NCBI RefSeq assembly: GCF_023206215.1
Contig: NZ_CP065800.1
Span: 3,038,001-3,102,000 of the forward strand
DNA: 64,000 nt
Source of the DNA: Butyrivibrio fibrisolvens
GTDB lineage: Bacteria > Bacillota > Clostridia > Lachnospirales > Lachnospiraceae
Direction: 5' to 3'
The notes below the pieces were generated by a model. The model worked only from the letters and a program-made list of their open reading frames with translations. It ran no database searches and was not told the DNA's origin. The position numbers and the translations under genes are program-made. Positions within the stretch are counted from its first letter, which is position 1; each line of letters starts with the position of its first letter. Shown here in pieces: positions 19,244-26,947 of this stretch.

Positions 19244-20128
19244 CTACCTATGAGGTATATCTTTTCCATGCATATCTATATAGTTCTCTTTAAGGGCGAG
19301 AGCCCAGTACCTCTCAGGGATATCCGGCCAACGGGCTTCTCCTCTTTCCTGCTCGCACAGCTGAGTTGCTCTCATAAGGATTGTCTGATTAAGATCCACA
19401 CCTGTTCTTATAGTATGCATTGTAACTGCTGCCCAGGCAGGCGCCATCTCCATAAGGCCTGATGACATAAACTCAGACAGAATCTCTTTTCTGTCATAAT
19501 CAAGCTGAAAGTATTCTTCTTCCCATCTGTCTCCTTCATCATGAATTATGGCAAACTGTGTCTTGCCGCCATAGTTCCAGGGAATGCCTATAGAGCCCGG
19601 ATTGACAGCTTTCTTGTCTCTATAGGTGTAAGTCTCCTGCTCATGATGATGACCATGCAGGATAAAATCAGACCTTAGCTGAGCCACAATACGCCTTGTA
19701 GTACGGCTCTTACCCATCATGAATTCCCTTGAAGAATTGGGCGATCCGTGGCATAGCTCAAAAGAAGGCATACCCTTCTGCTTCCACATCGAATATATAG
19801 GAAGTGAGTCAAAAAAGTTAAAGTCCCTGTCTGTCATATTATTATAAGTATACAAAAGCGTACCGCTGGCAGAACCCTTCTTCCATCCTGACTCGCCCTT
19901 TTTCCTATAATCAAGAAGATACTCTTCGCGGTTACCTCTCACAATCCAGACGTTAAAAAACTTCTGCATCATGTATATCATTTCCATAGTTTTCTGAGGA
20001 TTGGGACAGTCCGTTACATAATCTCCCAGAAGTACGAAATTGGTAATTCCCTTCTCACAGGCCTTGTCAAAACAAGCCTGAAAGGCGCTGTGATTGGCAT
20101 GTATATCGCTAAAAACCGCAATGTCCAT
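19244..20128 (-). CDS. Calcineurin-like metallophosphoesterase
   Basis: 294 residues. The metal-binding motifs of the superfamily are all visible: FSDIHANHSA (about 6-15), LLGDYVTDCPNP, VRGNREEY, a CHGSP segment and HGHHHEQ, followed by NPGSIG. The arrangement resembles YfcE/Icc-like and diadenosine-tetraphosphatase-like phosphoesterases, though the region after about residue 210 is extra and not assigned. Substrate unknown. It is alone between the small membrane protein upstream and the groESL region. A hairpin follows the stop. Confidence 0.85.
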   Translation of the reverse strand: MDIAVFSDIHANHSAFQACFDKACEKGITNFVLLGDYVTDCPNPQKTMEMIYMMQKFFNVWIVRGNREEYLLDYRKKGESGWKKGSASGTLLYTYNNMTDRDFNFFDSLPIYSMWKQKGMPSFELCHGSPNSSREFMMGKSRTTRRIVAQLRSDFILHGHHHEQETYTYRDKKAVNPGSIGIPWNYGGKTQFAIIHDEGDRWEEEYFQLDYDRKEILSEFMSSGLMEMAPAWAAVTMHTIRTGVDLNQTILMRATQLCEQERGEARWPDIPERYWALALKENYIDMHGKDIPHR

Positions 20129-20236
20129 CTATGTCCCCCACCATGTTCCTGCAAGTACCGGTCCATTTATATAAGAAAAATAATCAGTCTATGAAAAAAC
20201 ATATATCGTCATAAAGTCTCGACAAATCCGGTATAT

Positions 20237-20764
20237 TCACGCTTTCTTATCAATCAGATATCCGATTACTGTCCCTATTATTATTCCAGAAAAAGTTCCA
20301 ACCCAGAGATTAGATATAGTGATTCCAATGATCAAACCTGCAACAAGACCTAATATCATGTAAAGGCCTGTCCAGGATGTCTTCTGTTTTGTGATCGAAT
20401 AAAAGTCACGTCCATCCCTGTTCTTGCGCCTTACATAACCAGCCTTTTCAAGGCTATGTACAAGATCATCATCCTCATGCCTGCAAGACGTTCTGACTAC
20501 CTTAAGTTCCTGGAATTTAAACACAAAACTTGCTATAGCAGAGTATATTTCAGCACCAAGAGAGGGCTTTTGGTATGCAGGTTCAATATCCAGTAAAAGC
20601 GTTACTTCCCCATCAATTCCGGCCTCTTCAAAATGAAATCTCCCTACCTTCTTATCAGCATCATCTCTAAGGGTAACTGACCATTCTTCTTCCCAGAGTT
20701 TATCAACACTCTGAGGCTGTATCAAAAAATGCCTCGTAACAAGCGGCAATAACTTATCTCCCAT
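20237..20764 (-). CDS. Small membrane protein with GNAT-like N-terminal domain, function unknown
   Basis: 175 residues from the ATG preceded by GGAGG; a TTG seven codons earlier is less likely. The N-terminal ~125 residues look like a degenerate N-acetyltransferase fold: LLLDIEPAYQKPSLGAEIY resembles the acetyl-CoA-binding stretch and LVHSLEKAGYVRR the usual C-terminal helix and strand. The last 45 residues contain two hydrophobic helices separated by a short turn. No family name can be given. It could be a membrane-tethered acetyltransferase or a sensor built on that fold. Confidence 0.65.
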   Translation of the reverse strand: MGDKLLPLVTRHFLIQPQSVDKLWEEEWSVTLRDDADKKVGRFHFEEAGIDGEVTLLLDIEPAYQKPSLGAEIYSAIASFVFKFQELKVVRTSCRHEDDDLVHSLEKAGYVRRKNRDGRDFYSITKQKTSWTGLYMILGLVAGLIIGITISNLWVGTFSGIIIGTVIGYLIDKKA

Positions 20765-20967
20765 AAATACCTCCAAGTAATACAATTAGTATGCATAATA
20801 TCTCGCACTATCATTATATCATTATGATTAATTTACTTCATCCGGAAATAATTCTTAGATAAGTTAATTTCTATATACTGCTTGCCCTTGTAAAAGCTTT
20901 GAGGATGTTGGTCCGTCCAAGTGGGAAGTTTTAGTAATTATATATTTTTAGTCTGATCAGTATCGCC

Positions 20968-20996
20968 TTTACAAAGCTTTTATTCAGTGTTATCAT
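20968..20996 (+). promoter_or_regulatory. queT promoter
   Basis: TTTACA (20968-20973) and TATCAT (20991-20996) with a 17-bp spacer. Transcription would start just before the riboswitch at 21010, giving a leader of about 70 nt. Confidence 0.65.
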
Positions 20997-21009
20997 ACCT
21001 GTTGCTATA

Positions 21010-21065
21010 CGAGTGTTAAATCCTTCCCACTCGCAAAATCGGCACATAGCCGTACACTAAAGGAG
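21010..21065 (+). promoter_or_regulatory. preQ1-II-type riboswitch
   Basis: The leader folds as the preQ1-II class. P2 is CGAGTG/CACTCG (21010-21015 with 21028-21033), closing a 12-nt loop TTAAATCCTTCC. P4 is CGGC/GCCG (21040-21043 with 21049-21052). P3 forms between TCCTT in the loop (21021-21025) and AAGGA of the ribosome site (21060-21064), an H-type pseudoknot that hides the Shine-Dalgarno sequence. The layout mirrors the Streptococcus preQ1-II RNA, which also precedes queT-like genes. Ligand binding would switch off translation of queT. Confidence 0.72.
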
Positions 21066-21072
21066 AAAGAAA

Positions 21073-21582
21073 ATGAAGAAATCAAAAACTCTGTACATCG
21101 TACAGGCAGGCGCCATCGGCGCTTTGTATGTAGTATTAACAATGTTCGCGCAGGGATTCGACCTTGCAAGCGGAGCAATCCAGTGTAGATTCTCAGAAGC
21201 TCTGACAATCCTCCCATTTTTCACACCGGCTGCTATTCCCGGAGTTACAATAGGATGTCTTTTGTCTAATATCCTGATGCAAAGTGCACTTCCGGATGTA
21301 ATATTTGGAACCTTAGCAACACTTATTGGATGTATTGGAACATATGCTCTTAGAAAACACAGGATTCTTTGCTCACTTCCGCCTGTAATAAGCAATGCGC
21401 TTATCATTCCGTTCGTACTAAAATATGCTTATGGCATGACAGACCTGATTCCTTTTATGATGCTTACAGTAGGAGCCGGCGAAGTTATTACCTGTGTGAT
21501 ATTCGGTGAGATACTTCTCAATGCTCTCTTCCCTGTAAGAGGAATATTATTTGCTGACGATCATACTGCTAAAAAGATCTGA
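21073..21582 (+). CDS. queT: QueT-family queuosine precursor transporter
   Basis: 169 residues with about five to six membrane helices. The opening QAGAIGALYVVLTMF and the segment SGAIQCRFSEALTILPFFTPAAIPGVTIGC are hallmarks of the QueT family (COG4708), the S-component of an ECF transporter for preQ0/preQ1 or another queuosine precursor. The ATG follows AAAGGAGAAAG. A preQ1-II-like riboswitch lies directly upstream, which supports the substrate assignment. The shared ECF energy module is not in the window. Confidence 0.93.
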   Translation: MKKSKTLYIVQAGAIGALYVVLTMFAQGFDLASGAIQCRFSEALTILPFFTPAAIPGVTIGCLLSNILMQSALPDVIFGTLATLIGCIGTYALRKHRILCSLPPVISNALIIPFVLKYAYGMTDLIPFMMLTVGAGEVITCVIFGEILLNALFPVRGILFADDHTAKKI

Positions 21583-21650
21583 TAAGCACGATCAAAAGCT
21601 GAAGAAGAAAATCAAGAAGAACTGAAGTACATAATAAGAAGGATAAATAT

Positions 21651-21697
21651 AAAGAACTGTGAAAAATGAGATGATCACTTTTTCACAGTTCTTTTTT
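21651..21697 (+). terminator. Intrinsic terminator after queT
   Basis: Sixteen-bp stem AAAGAACTGTGAAAAA/TTTTTCACAGTTCTTT followed by T. The same bases contain the stop codon of a minus-strand gene remnant, so the hairpin could also serve that side. Confidence 0.88.
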
Positions 21698-21874
21698 ATT
21701 CATTACATTATAGGCTTTACTTATTAATTCCACGTTTCTCGGGAAGCTTCGTTCTCTATCCCACAGTTTCTTATATTTCTTGGTTATCTCCGGGAGGTAT
21801 TTGACCTTGGAAACAATCCTATCGACATCATTAAAGCCTTGATTGGGAAGAACAATACTTATTCCTGTATTCCA
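21683..21874 (-). pseudogene. C-terminal remnant of an unidentified protein
   Basis: After the Rpn nuclease stop, another minus-strand frame is open for 63 codons up to a TGA at 21683, without a usable start. It reads like real protein, with phrases such as LPNQGFNDVDRIV, YLPEITKKYKKLWDRE and SFPRNVELI. The preceding in-frame TAA shows it is not read through from the Rpn gene frame. I read it as the tail of a deleted gene joined to the Rpn locus; the family is not recognised. Confidence 0.4.
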
Positions 21875-22680
21875 TTATCTGCTAATAGTTTTTTTAATCT
21901 ATTGATTTCTTCAGCTTGAGTAGCAATTGTCTCGGCCTGAGCTTCGAGCTTTTCAGCCACTAGCTTTTCATGTATTATGGCATCTTCTCTTATACGACAA
22001 CGCTCTCTGATCTCAAAGTCAGAATTAGAGAGATAAATTGATTCTGCAGTAGAATTCATAGATGGATTATCTTTAGTTATCATCTTTATTTCCTCCCAGG
22101 TAGTTGCTTTGAAGAGTTTTGCCCACGTATCGATACCACTGGTTCTGTCTTCATCAGTTGCCAGTTCTGTATGATTTAAGTCTACCACATATAAATTAAA
22201 CTTGTCAGTATAGAGATATTTATCTTTTGAGTTCCTCATCTGATATTTTCCAAAGAATTCAGGATGATCTTCAAATAGAGTAAAATCCAGAAAGCCCACA
22301 TGATATACAGGCTTAACAGTTATATAATCTTTGCCTTTGGACACATTATCAAAACGTCTGCATAGGTATGAAAGGGAACGTTCCGGCCAGTTCTTATAGT
22401 TTACAATCTGCATCTCAAGATTGATATAGCTGTCGTTGTTAAGAGAAACATGAATGTCTAACTGGTATTCTTTACTGGTAACATCTGCTCCCATGTCAAT
22501 TGCATTTTCTATCCTGACACTAAGAACGCTTTCTCTCTGGAGTTTAAGGATAGAGCAGATCAGACCAATAAGTGTCTCTTCATCCCTTTGTAATACCATT
22601 CGGAACATGTAATCGTTGGTCATGTTGTATTCAAGCTTTCCAGTAGCTTGAAGATAGCTGTATTCAGTTGTTTCTTGCAT
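21859..22680 (-). CDS. Rpn-family recombination-promoting nuclease / PD-(D/E)XK transposase-like protein
   Basis: 273 residues from the ATG with AAGGAG upstream. The conserved core (about 20-210) shows MTNDYMFRMVL, a QLDIHV strand and INLEMQIVNY, matching the PD-(D/E)XK nuclease pattern (PDDEXK_2) of Rpn proteins, and RSLSYLCRRFD. The C-terminal 40 residues form a charged coiled coil (AQAETIATQAEEINRLKKLLAD). E. coli RpnA relatives are Ca/Mg-dependent endonucleases that raise recA-independent recombination. Nearby at 22973 lies a broken relative and at 21683 a remnant, so this is a locus with past rearrangement. Confidence 0.85.
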   Translation of the reverse strand: MQETTEYSYLQATGKLEYNMTNDYMFRMVLQRDEETLIGLICSILKLQRESVLSVRIENAIDMGADVTSKEYQLDIHVSLNNDSYINLEMQIVNYKNWPERSLSYLCRRFDNVSKGKDYITVKPVYHVGFLDFTLFEDHPEFFGKYQMRNSKDKYLYTDKFNLYVVDLNHTELATDEDRTSGIDTWAKLFKATTWEEIKMITKDNPSMNSTAESIYLSNSDFEIRERCRIREDAIIHEKLVAEKLEAQAETIATQAEEINRLKKLLADNGIQE

Positions 22681-22972
22681 TAATAGTCTCCTTCTTGTTT
22701 GCTTTTTTCCTTTGAGCAATAAAAGAAAGAGCATCTACAACATCTAATACTGCTCAAAATAAAAATTGGAATTCAAGGCGATTTGCCAGGAATCAATCTG
22801 TTTTGGATTGCGATTTATGATGTACCGCTGAAAACCAAACAAGAAATATGCTATCATGGAAAATGGATGAGCGCAAGTTAATTTATTTGAAATACGGGAA
22901 AAGTTCAGTCATACATTTTATAAATCAGTTGATATTTTCCTATGCAAACTTCATAATTAAGGAATAAAAACA

Positions 22973-23377
22973 AAATTAGATGCATGGCTTACCTTCCTGG
23001 GATGCGATGAGCCAGAGTATATTATGGAGCTTATCAGTAAATATCCGGAGTTTGAACCCATGTATTCCCACCTGTACGATATGTGCAGGAATATCGAAGG
23101 AGTGATGAATATGTTCTCTAAAGAACTGCAGATCATGGATCACAATACAGCTACATATATGATTGATGAACTTCAGGAAGAACTCGATACTACTAAAGAA
23201 CTGCTTGATACTACTAAAGAACAGCTTGATACCACTAAGGAACAGCTGGATACTACTAAAGAACAGCTTGATATCGCTAATTCGATGAATCTTAAGAAAG
23301 ATGATACTATTTCTTCTCAGGCAGAAGAAATCATAAGGTTAAAGCAGCTTTTAGCTGATAAAGGCGTAGAAGCATAA
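22973..23377 (+). pseudogene. 3' fragment of a second Rpn/PD-(D/E)XK nuclease gene
   Basis: The frame opens after a TAA at 22958 and reads LDAWLTFLGCDEPEYIMELI, the usual segment just after the nuclease core in this family, then continues to a normal C-terminus. All N-terminal catalytic sequence is missing, so the gene is truncated. An internal ATG at 23024 could start a 117-residue coiled-coil peptide, but no ribosome site is clear. The C-terminal part contains four TTKELLD/TTKEQLD heptads encoded by 21-bp tandem repeats. The end (SSQAEEIIRLKQLLADKG) resembles the intact gene at 21859, so the two are diverged paralogues in opposite orientation. Confidence 0.75.
23186..23269 (+). repeat. 21-bp coding tandem repeat, four units
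   Basis: Four in-frame copies of a 21-bp unit encode heptads DTTKELL/DTTKEQL. Such repeats lengthen the coiled coil and can change by slippage in units of seven residues. Confidence 0.9.
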
Positions 23378-23385
23378 AAATAATC

Positions 23386-23431
23386 AAGTCCTACCTAGCA
23401 GCTATCTCTTTTGCTAAGTAGGACTTTTTTT
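23386..23431 (+). terminator. Intrinsic terminator
   Basis: Fifteen-bp stem AAGTCCTACCTAGCA/TGCTAAGTAGGACTT (one mismatch) followed by seven T, directly after the truncated nuclease gene. It also lies near the 3' end of the convergent rhomboid gene. Confidence 0.92.
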
Positions 23432-23479
23432 ATGGCTATGAATTTAGCATTAATTGGAACGTGATATTAAAAAGATGTT

Positions 23480-24043
23480 TTATTTTCTATTGAGTTTGAA
23501 TCCGACAACTGCGCCGATGATACCGCCTATAACATGTGACATATTCGAGATATCATCCGTAAGGACTACGCCCTCGTACACCTGCTGCCCCAAGAATACC
23601 ACCGCTACCAGTATGAATGTAAGCGGTATCTCACCATTTCTAAAGCTGGTAAAAGATGTAAGAAGTATAAATGCAAATACTACGCCGCTTGCGCCGCACA
23701 AAGCAACATTTGGGAACAGGAAATAGTTCACAACTCCCGTTACAAAGGCTGTTATAAGGATGACCTGCATTATCCTTTTCGAACCATACTTTTCTTCAAG
23801 CATTGGTCCAAGCAGCAGGATAAAAGAAGCATTGCCTATATAATGATCCCATCCGCTGTGACCAAGTACATGAGTAAAGAATCTTATGTAAGTTAGAGGA
23901 TTGGTAAGCGATGAGTGATAAGTCATAAACAAAACCTCGTTGCTTACACCTAGCGTTGCAAAGCCAAGCAGCAATACTGCAAGACTTATAAAGATAAAAC
24001 CAAGAACTACAGGTGAATTAAATGTGATCTTAAACTTTTTCAT
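23480..24043 (-). CDS. Rhomboid-family intramembrane serine protease
   Basis: 187 residues from the ATG preceded at 10 nt by GGGGGA. About six membrane helices. The catalytic set is visible: the HxxxN motif HYIGN (67-71) for the oxyanion, the nucleophile in CGASG (Ser119) and the general-base histidine in NMSHVIGG (His170). Rhomboids cut membrane proteins within or near the bilayer. This is a compact, six-helix form without extra soluble domains. No partner is suggested by the neighbours; it faces the small membrane protein gene at 24136 divergently. Confidence 0.88.
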   Translation of the reverse strand: MKKFKITFNSPVVLGFIFISLAVLLLGFATLGVSNEVLFMTYHSSLTNPLTYIRFFTHVLGHSGWDHYIGNASFILLLGPMLEEKYGSKRIMQVILITAFVTGVVNYFLFPNVALCGASGVVFAFILLTSFTSFRNGEIPLTFILVAVVFLGQQVYEGVVLTDDISNMSHVIGGIIGAVVGFKLNRK

Positions 24044-24135
24044 TGAAGCTAAATCCCCCATTCCTGTGATACAATTATTTTAGAAGCTATTATCAGAATG
24101 CAGAAAGTAATCAGTAAATGTCTAAGGTAATCAGT

Positions 24136-24501
24136 ATGGAAAAACGTCTAAAAGAGTATCTATCCTATATGGCAGATTTCATCACCACTGACCACAGCGG
24201 CGAAGAATACCTAAGAGCATACAAAGATCTCATGACTCAGATAGCCTTCTTCCAGCACGAAAGGCTCATCCATCTTATTGTCACGGTCACATTTGCAATC
24301 CTTACTCTCATGGGAGTAATTGCATATGTAATGACATCCATGATCCTATTACTCGCCCTGACATTCCTATTTATTATACTCCTCATTCCATACATCAGGC
24401 ACTACTATATTTTAGAAAACGGAGTCCAAAAGCTCTACACTTACTACGATTCAATCAAAGTGTATATTCCGACTTCTAATTCTCATTATCCTTTTACTTG
24501 A
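24136..24501 (+). CDS. Small two-helix membrane protein, unknown
   Basis: 121 residues from an ATG with AAGG eight bases upstream; an ATG six codons earlier is possible. The first 45 residues are charged and helical, followed by two long hydrophobic segments (about 45-65 and 67-88) and a short soluble tail. It belongs to no family I recognise. It is divergent from the rhomboid gene and its stop is only 2 bp from a 283-bp palindrome. Confidence 0.6.
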   Translation: MEKRLKEYLSYMADFITTDHSGEEYLRAYKDLMTQIAFFQHERLIHLIVTVTFAILTLMGVIAYVMTSMILLLALTFLFIILLIPYIRHYYILENGVQKLYTYYDSIKVYIPTSNSHYPFT

Positions 24502-24503
24502 AT

Positions 24504-24786
24504 TCCACACCTCTACGTAGCAGCATTCTCAGAATCTTTGCAATGGCGGACTGTATATGAATCATTGCCACGCTTTTTAATTGTTTTATAAAATTCATGA
24601 GTATGATAGATTGAGTTTTTATTCTGCCCGGGGTTCACATGTCTGAGCGCAGCGAGTTTGAACCCCAGAATAAAAGACTCAAGATATCATGCCATGAATT
24701 TATAAAACAATTAACAGCATGGCAATGATTCATATACAGTCCGCCATTGCAAAGATTTTGAGAATGCCAATAAGCAGAGGTGTGGA
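24504..24786. repeat. Giant palindromic element, copy 1
   Basis: Arms of about 133 nt (24504-24636) and 127 nt (24660-24786) are almost fully complementary, enclosing a 23-nt loop ACATGTCTGAGCGCAGCGAG plus three T. Near the tip, GGGGTTC pairs with GAACCCC and a CCC bulge sits on the left arm. Further out, GGCGGACTGTATATGAATCA is repeated exactly on the other strand. It fills the gap between the convergent genes at 24136 and 24800. A homologous element is at 35930. No protein is encoded. RNA from either side would form one long hairpin. Confidence 0.95.
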
Positions 24787-24799
24787 TGCACTTCTTATA

Positions 24800-26737
24800 T
24801 CACTTCTCCTTGATAAGGCCGTTCTTGTATGCTTCCATTAGTTCCTTGAGATCATCTATCTGCTTCTTAAGTTCTCGTCCGACATCAGTATCCCTTACCA
24901 TAACTCTCTTCTCAAACTCCTCAGTGCTTACTATCTTGGGCGTATATTCCTGCCCGGGTGTGAAGCTCCTGTGAACAGCAAGGGCAAGGTGATGAGAGTT
25001 GCAGATAAGTGTATACCCTGCTATTCCTGTCTTTTCATGATATGCCTTGGACAATCCTCCATCTATGACATAGAGCTTTCCATCAGCTTTGACAGGGCTC
25101 TCTCCATTCTTAACTTCAACAGGAACATGTCCGTTGATTATATGAGATCCTGCGCAGCCCAGACCAAACTCACTCAATATCTTTTCAACATATTCTTTAT
25201 TATCAGTATATGAATAATATGCATTAAAAGTCTCTTTACAAGCTGCCTTATCATCGACAAAATAGTGCTCGAATGTTGTTATCTTGTCTTTGCCAAAAAG
25301 AGGCGAATTCTTGCCGCACCACAGATACCACATAAGGTCTACTGCTTTTCTTTTCCTGACAGGATCTGTAACCTCATCCAGAAAATATGCGTCAATGCAC
25401 ATCTGGTTCAGATAATCCATAAGGCTTCTGCCGGAGAATGATCCGTCTGCATTACTGATCTCAACAAACGATCCGTCATTATTCATAGGAATGCAGCCGT
25501 GGTAAAGGAGGTTATTGTTGCATATCTTGTACATAGCTCCGTGGGAGTATATAAATCGTATATGCTTATGCAGAAGCGGCGAATGAATAAAGCTCATCTT
25601 AAGGGTATGGATGAGTTCACCCTCTTCAATCGTCAGATTATAAGGGTGGAGCGGATCAACTGTAGGGAAGTTCCAGTCCTTAAGCTTATAAGTTGCGCCA
25701 TCTATTGTAACTGTATGCTTGTCATAGTCGATGTTATTAAGAAGGAGCCTGTCTTCCATCTCGTATTCCGGATGCTGCATTATAAGCTGTCCTTCAAGCT
25801 TGAACTGTATGATAGAGATAGCCTTACACATCTTGGCAGCAAGCTCGGGCTCTACAGAGTCGTACTTGTTCTCATCAAGCTGATGTATCTTGAAATTATC
25901 ACATGGATCATCCGCATATGTGCTTGCAGCAAACATAGAAAGAGGACGAAGGTTGATACCATAACCATCCTCAAGTACGTCAAAAGAGTTATAGCTGGTC
26001 GCAATCCTAAGTACATTGGCTATGCAGGCTGTATTGCCGCAGGCAGCGCCCATCCAGCTAACGTCATGATTGCCCCACTGGATATCAACGTCGTGGAAAT
26101 TCATAAGCTCGTTCATGATAACATCAGCATGAGGTCCTCTGTCGAATATATCACCGATTATATGAAGTGAATCTATAGTCAGGTTCTGAATAAGACCGCA
26201 CAGGGCTGTGATGAACTCATCTCCTGCATCCACGTCTATGATACCGTTTATGATCTCCTGATAATACTGCTTCTTGTCAACATCCTTGGCATCATTGTGC
26301 AAAAGTTCATCTATAGCATAGGCATAATCCTCAGGCATCTTCTTACGAACCTTGGACCTTGTATACTTTCTACCAACACATTTTACTATCTGAACGAGCC
26401 TAAATATGGTAATCTTCTGCCACTCAGCATTATCTACGCCCGTCTGTCTGGCATTTGAAATAATTCTATCAGGATAATATATAAGGTTAGCTAGATAAAG
26501 CTGCTCCTGACTAGATAACATATCTCCAAAGGTCTCTGTGATCTTGGCCCGTATGATACCTGATGAGCTCCTAAGAAGGTGCACGAAGCTCCTATCCTCT
26601 CCATGAAGATCTGAGAAAAAATATTCTGTTCCCTTTGGAAGTGCACAGATCGCACGAAGATTGATGATTTCTGCACCAGCCTTTCTTGAATTTGGATATT
26701 TCTGGCTTAAAAGCTTAAGATAGTCAAGATCTCGCAT
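24800..26737 (-). CDS. fbp: Fructose-1,6-bisphosphatase, class III
   Basis: 645 residues, the size of Firmicutes class III enzymes, unlike the ~330-residue class I. Metallophosphatase-type motifs are visible: FFSDLHGEDRSF (about 41-52), IIGDIFDRGPHAD, QWGNHDVSWMGAA and IINGHVPVEVKNGESP. It hydrolyses fructose-1,6-bisphosphate in gluconeogenesis. The stop is 13 bp from the giant palindrome, which probably ends transcription. It has its own A/T-rich upstream region. Confidence 0.97.
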   Translation of the reverse strand: MRDLDYLKLLSQKYPNSRKAGAEIINLRAICALPKGTEYFFSDLHGEDRSFVHLLRSSSGIIRAKITETFGDMLSSQEQLYLANLIYYPDRIISNARQTGVDNAEWQKITIFRLVQIVKCVGRKYTRSKVRKKMPEDYAYAIDELLHNDAKDVDKKQYYQEIINGIIDVDAGDEFITALCGLIQNLTIDSLHIIGDIFDRGPHADVIMNELMNFHDVDIQWGNHDVSWMGAACGNTACIANVLRIATSYNSFDVLEDGYGINLRPLSMFAASTYADDPCDNFKIHQLDENKYDSVEPELAAKMCKAISIIQFKLEGQLIMQHPEYEMEDRLLLNNIDYDKHTVTIDGATYKLKDWNFPTVDPLHPYNLTIEEGELIHTLKMSFIHSPLLHKHIRFIYSHGAMYKICNNNLLYHGCIPMNNDGSFVEISNADGSFSGRSLMDYLNQMCIDAYFLDEVTDPVRKRKAVDLMWYLWCGKNSPLFGKDKITTFEHYFVDDKAACKETFNAYYSYTDNKEYVEKILSEFGLGCAGSHIINGHVPVEVKNGESPVKADGKLYVIDGGLSKAYHEKTGIAGYTLICNSHHLALAVHRSFTPGQEYTPKIVSTEEFEKRVMVRDTDVGRELKKQIDDLKELMEAYKNGLIKEK

Positions 26738-26827
26738 AAAAATGTCTCCCCATATAAATGTAAGTGTTTACATAACAATAATACAACTTCTTTAAGTTTA
26801 CACGCAAGCACACTTTTACCTGCACAT

Positions 26828-26868
26828 AAAAAGCAGTAGACACGGTACACCCCCTATCTACTGCTTTT
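26828..26868 (-). terminator. Intrinsic terminator after the symporter gene
   Basis: Stem AAAAGCAGTAGA/TCTACTGCTTTT, with T following on the minus strand (and some T on the plus strand). Confidence 0.88.
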
Positions 26869-26912
26869 GTGGTTTTATAATTTCAGTTTATTTCTAAAAA
26901 TATTATCTACTC

Positions 26913-26933
26913 AAACTTCCCGCTTGGAAGTTT
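26913..26933 (-). other. Stop-proximal hairpin, AAACTTCC/GGAAGTTT type
   Basis: Eight-bp perfect stem with a 5-nt loop, 14 bp after the symporter stop and upstream of the true terminator. Minus-strand flanks ATAACTG before and GAAGTTTGAGTA after match the hairpin at 30342. Confidence 0.6.
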
Positions 26934-26947
26934 CAGTTATTTTTTTT

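Noticed and set aside
23024..23377. Independent 117-residue coiled-coil gene
   Set aside because: In-frame family sequence continues upstream of the ATG to a stop, and no ribosome site is visible; better read as a truncated nuclease gene.
24628..24668. tRNA T-arm in the palindrome tip (GGGGTTC/GAACCCC)
   Set aside because: No acceptor, D or anticodon stems can be fitted; the loop is 23 nt. The likeness is limited to the GGTTC string.
24504..24786. Insertion sequence
   Set aside because: No open frame that looks like a transposase and no clear target duplication; any mobility would have to be provided in trans.
25499..26170. Plus-strand 223-codon frame
   Set aside because: It lies wholly antisense to fbp, has an odd composition and matches no family; a shadow frame.
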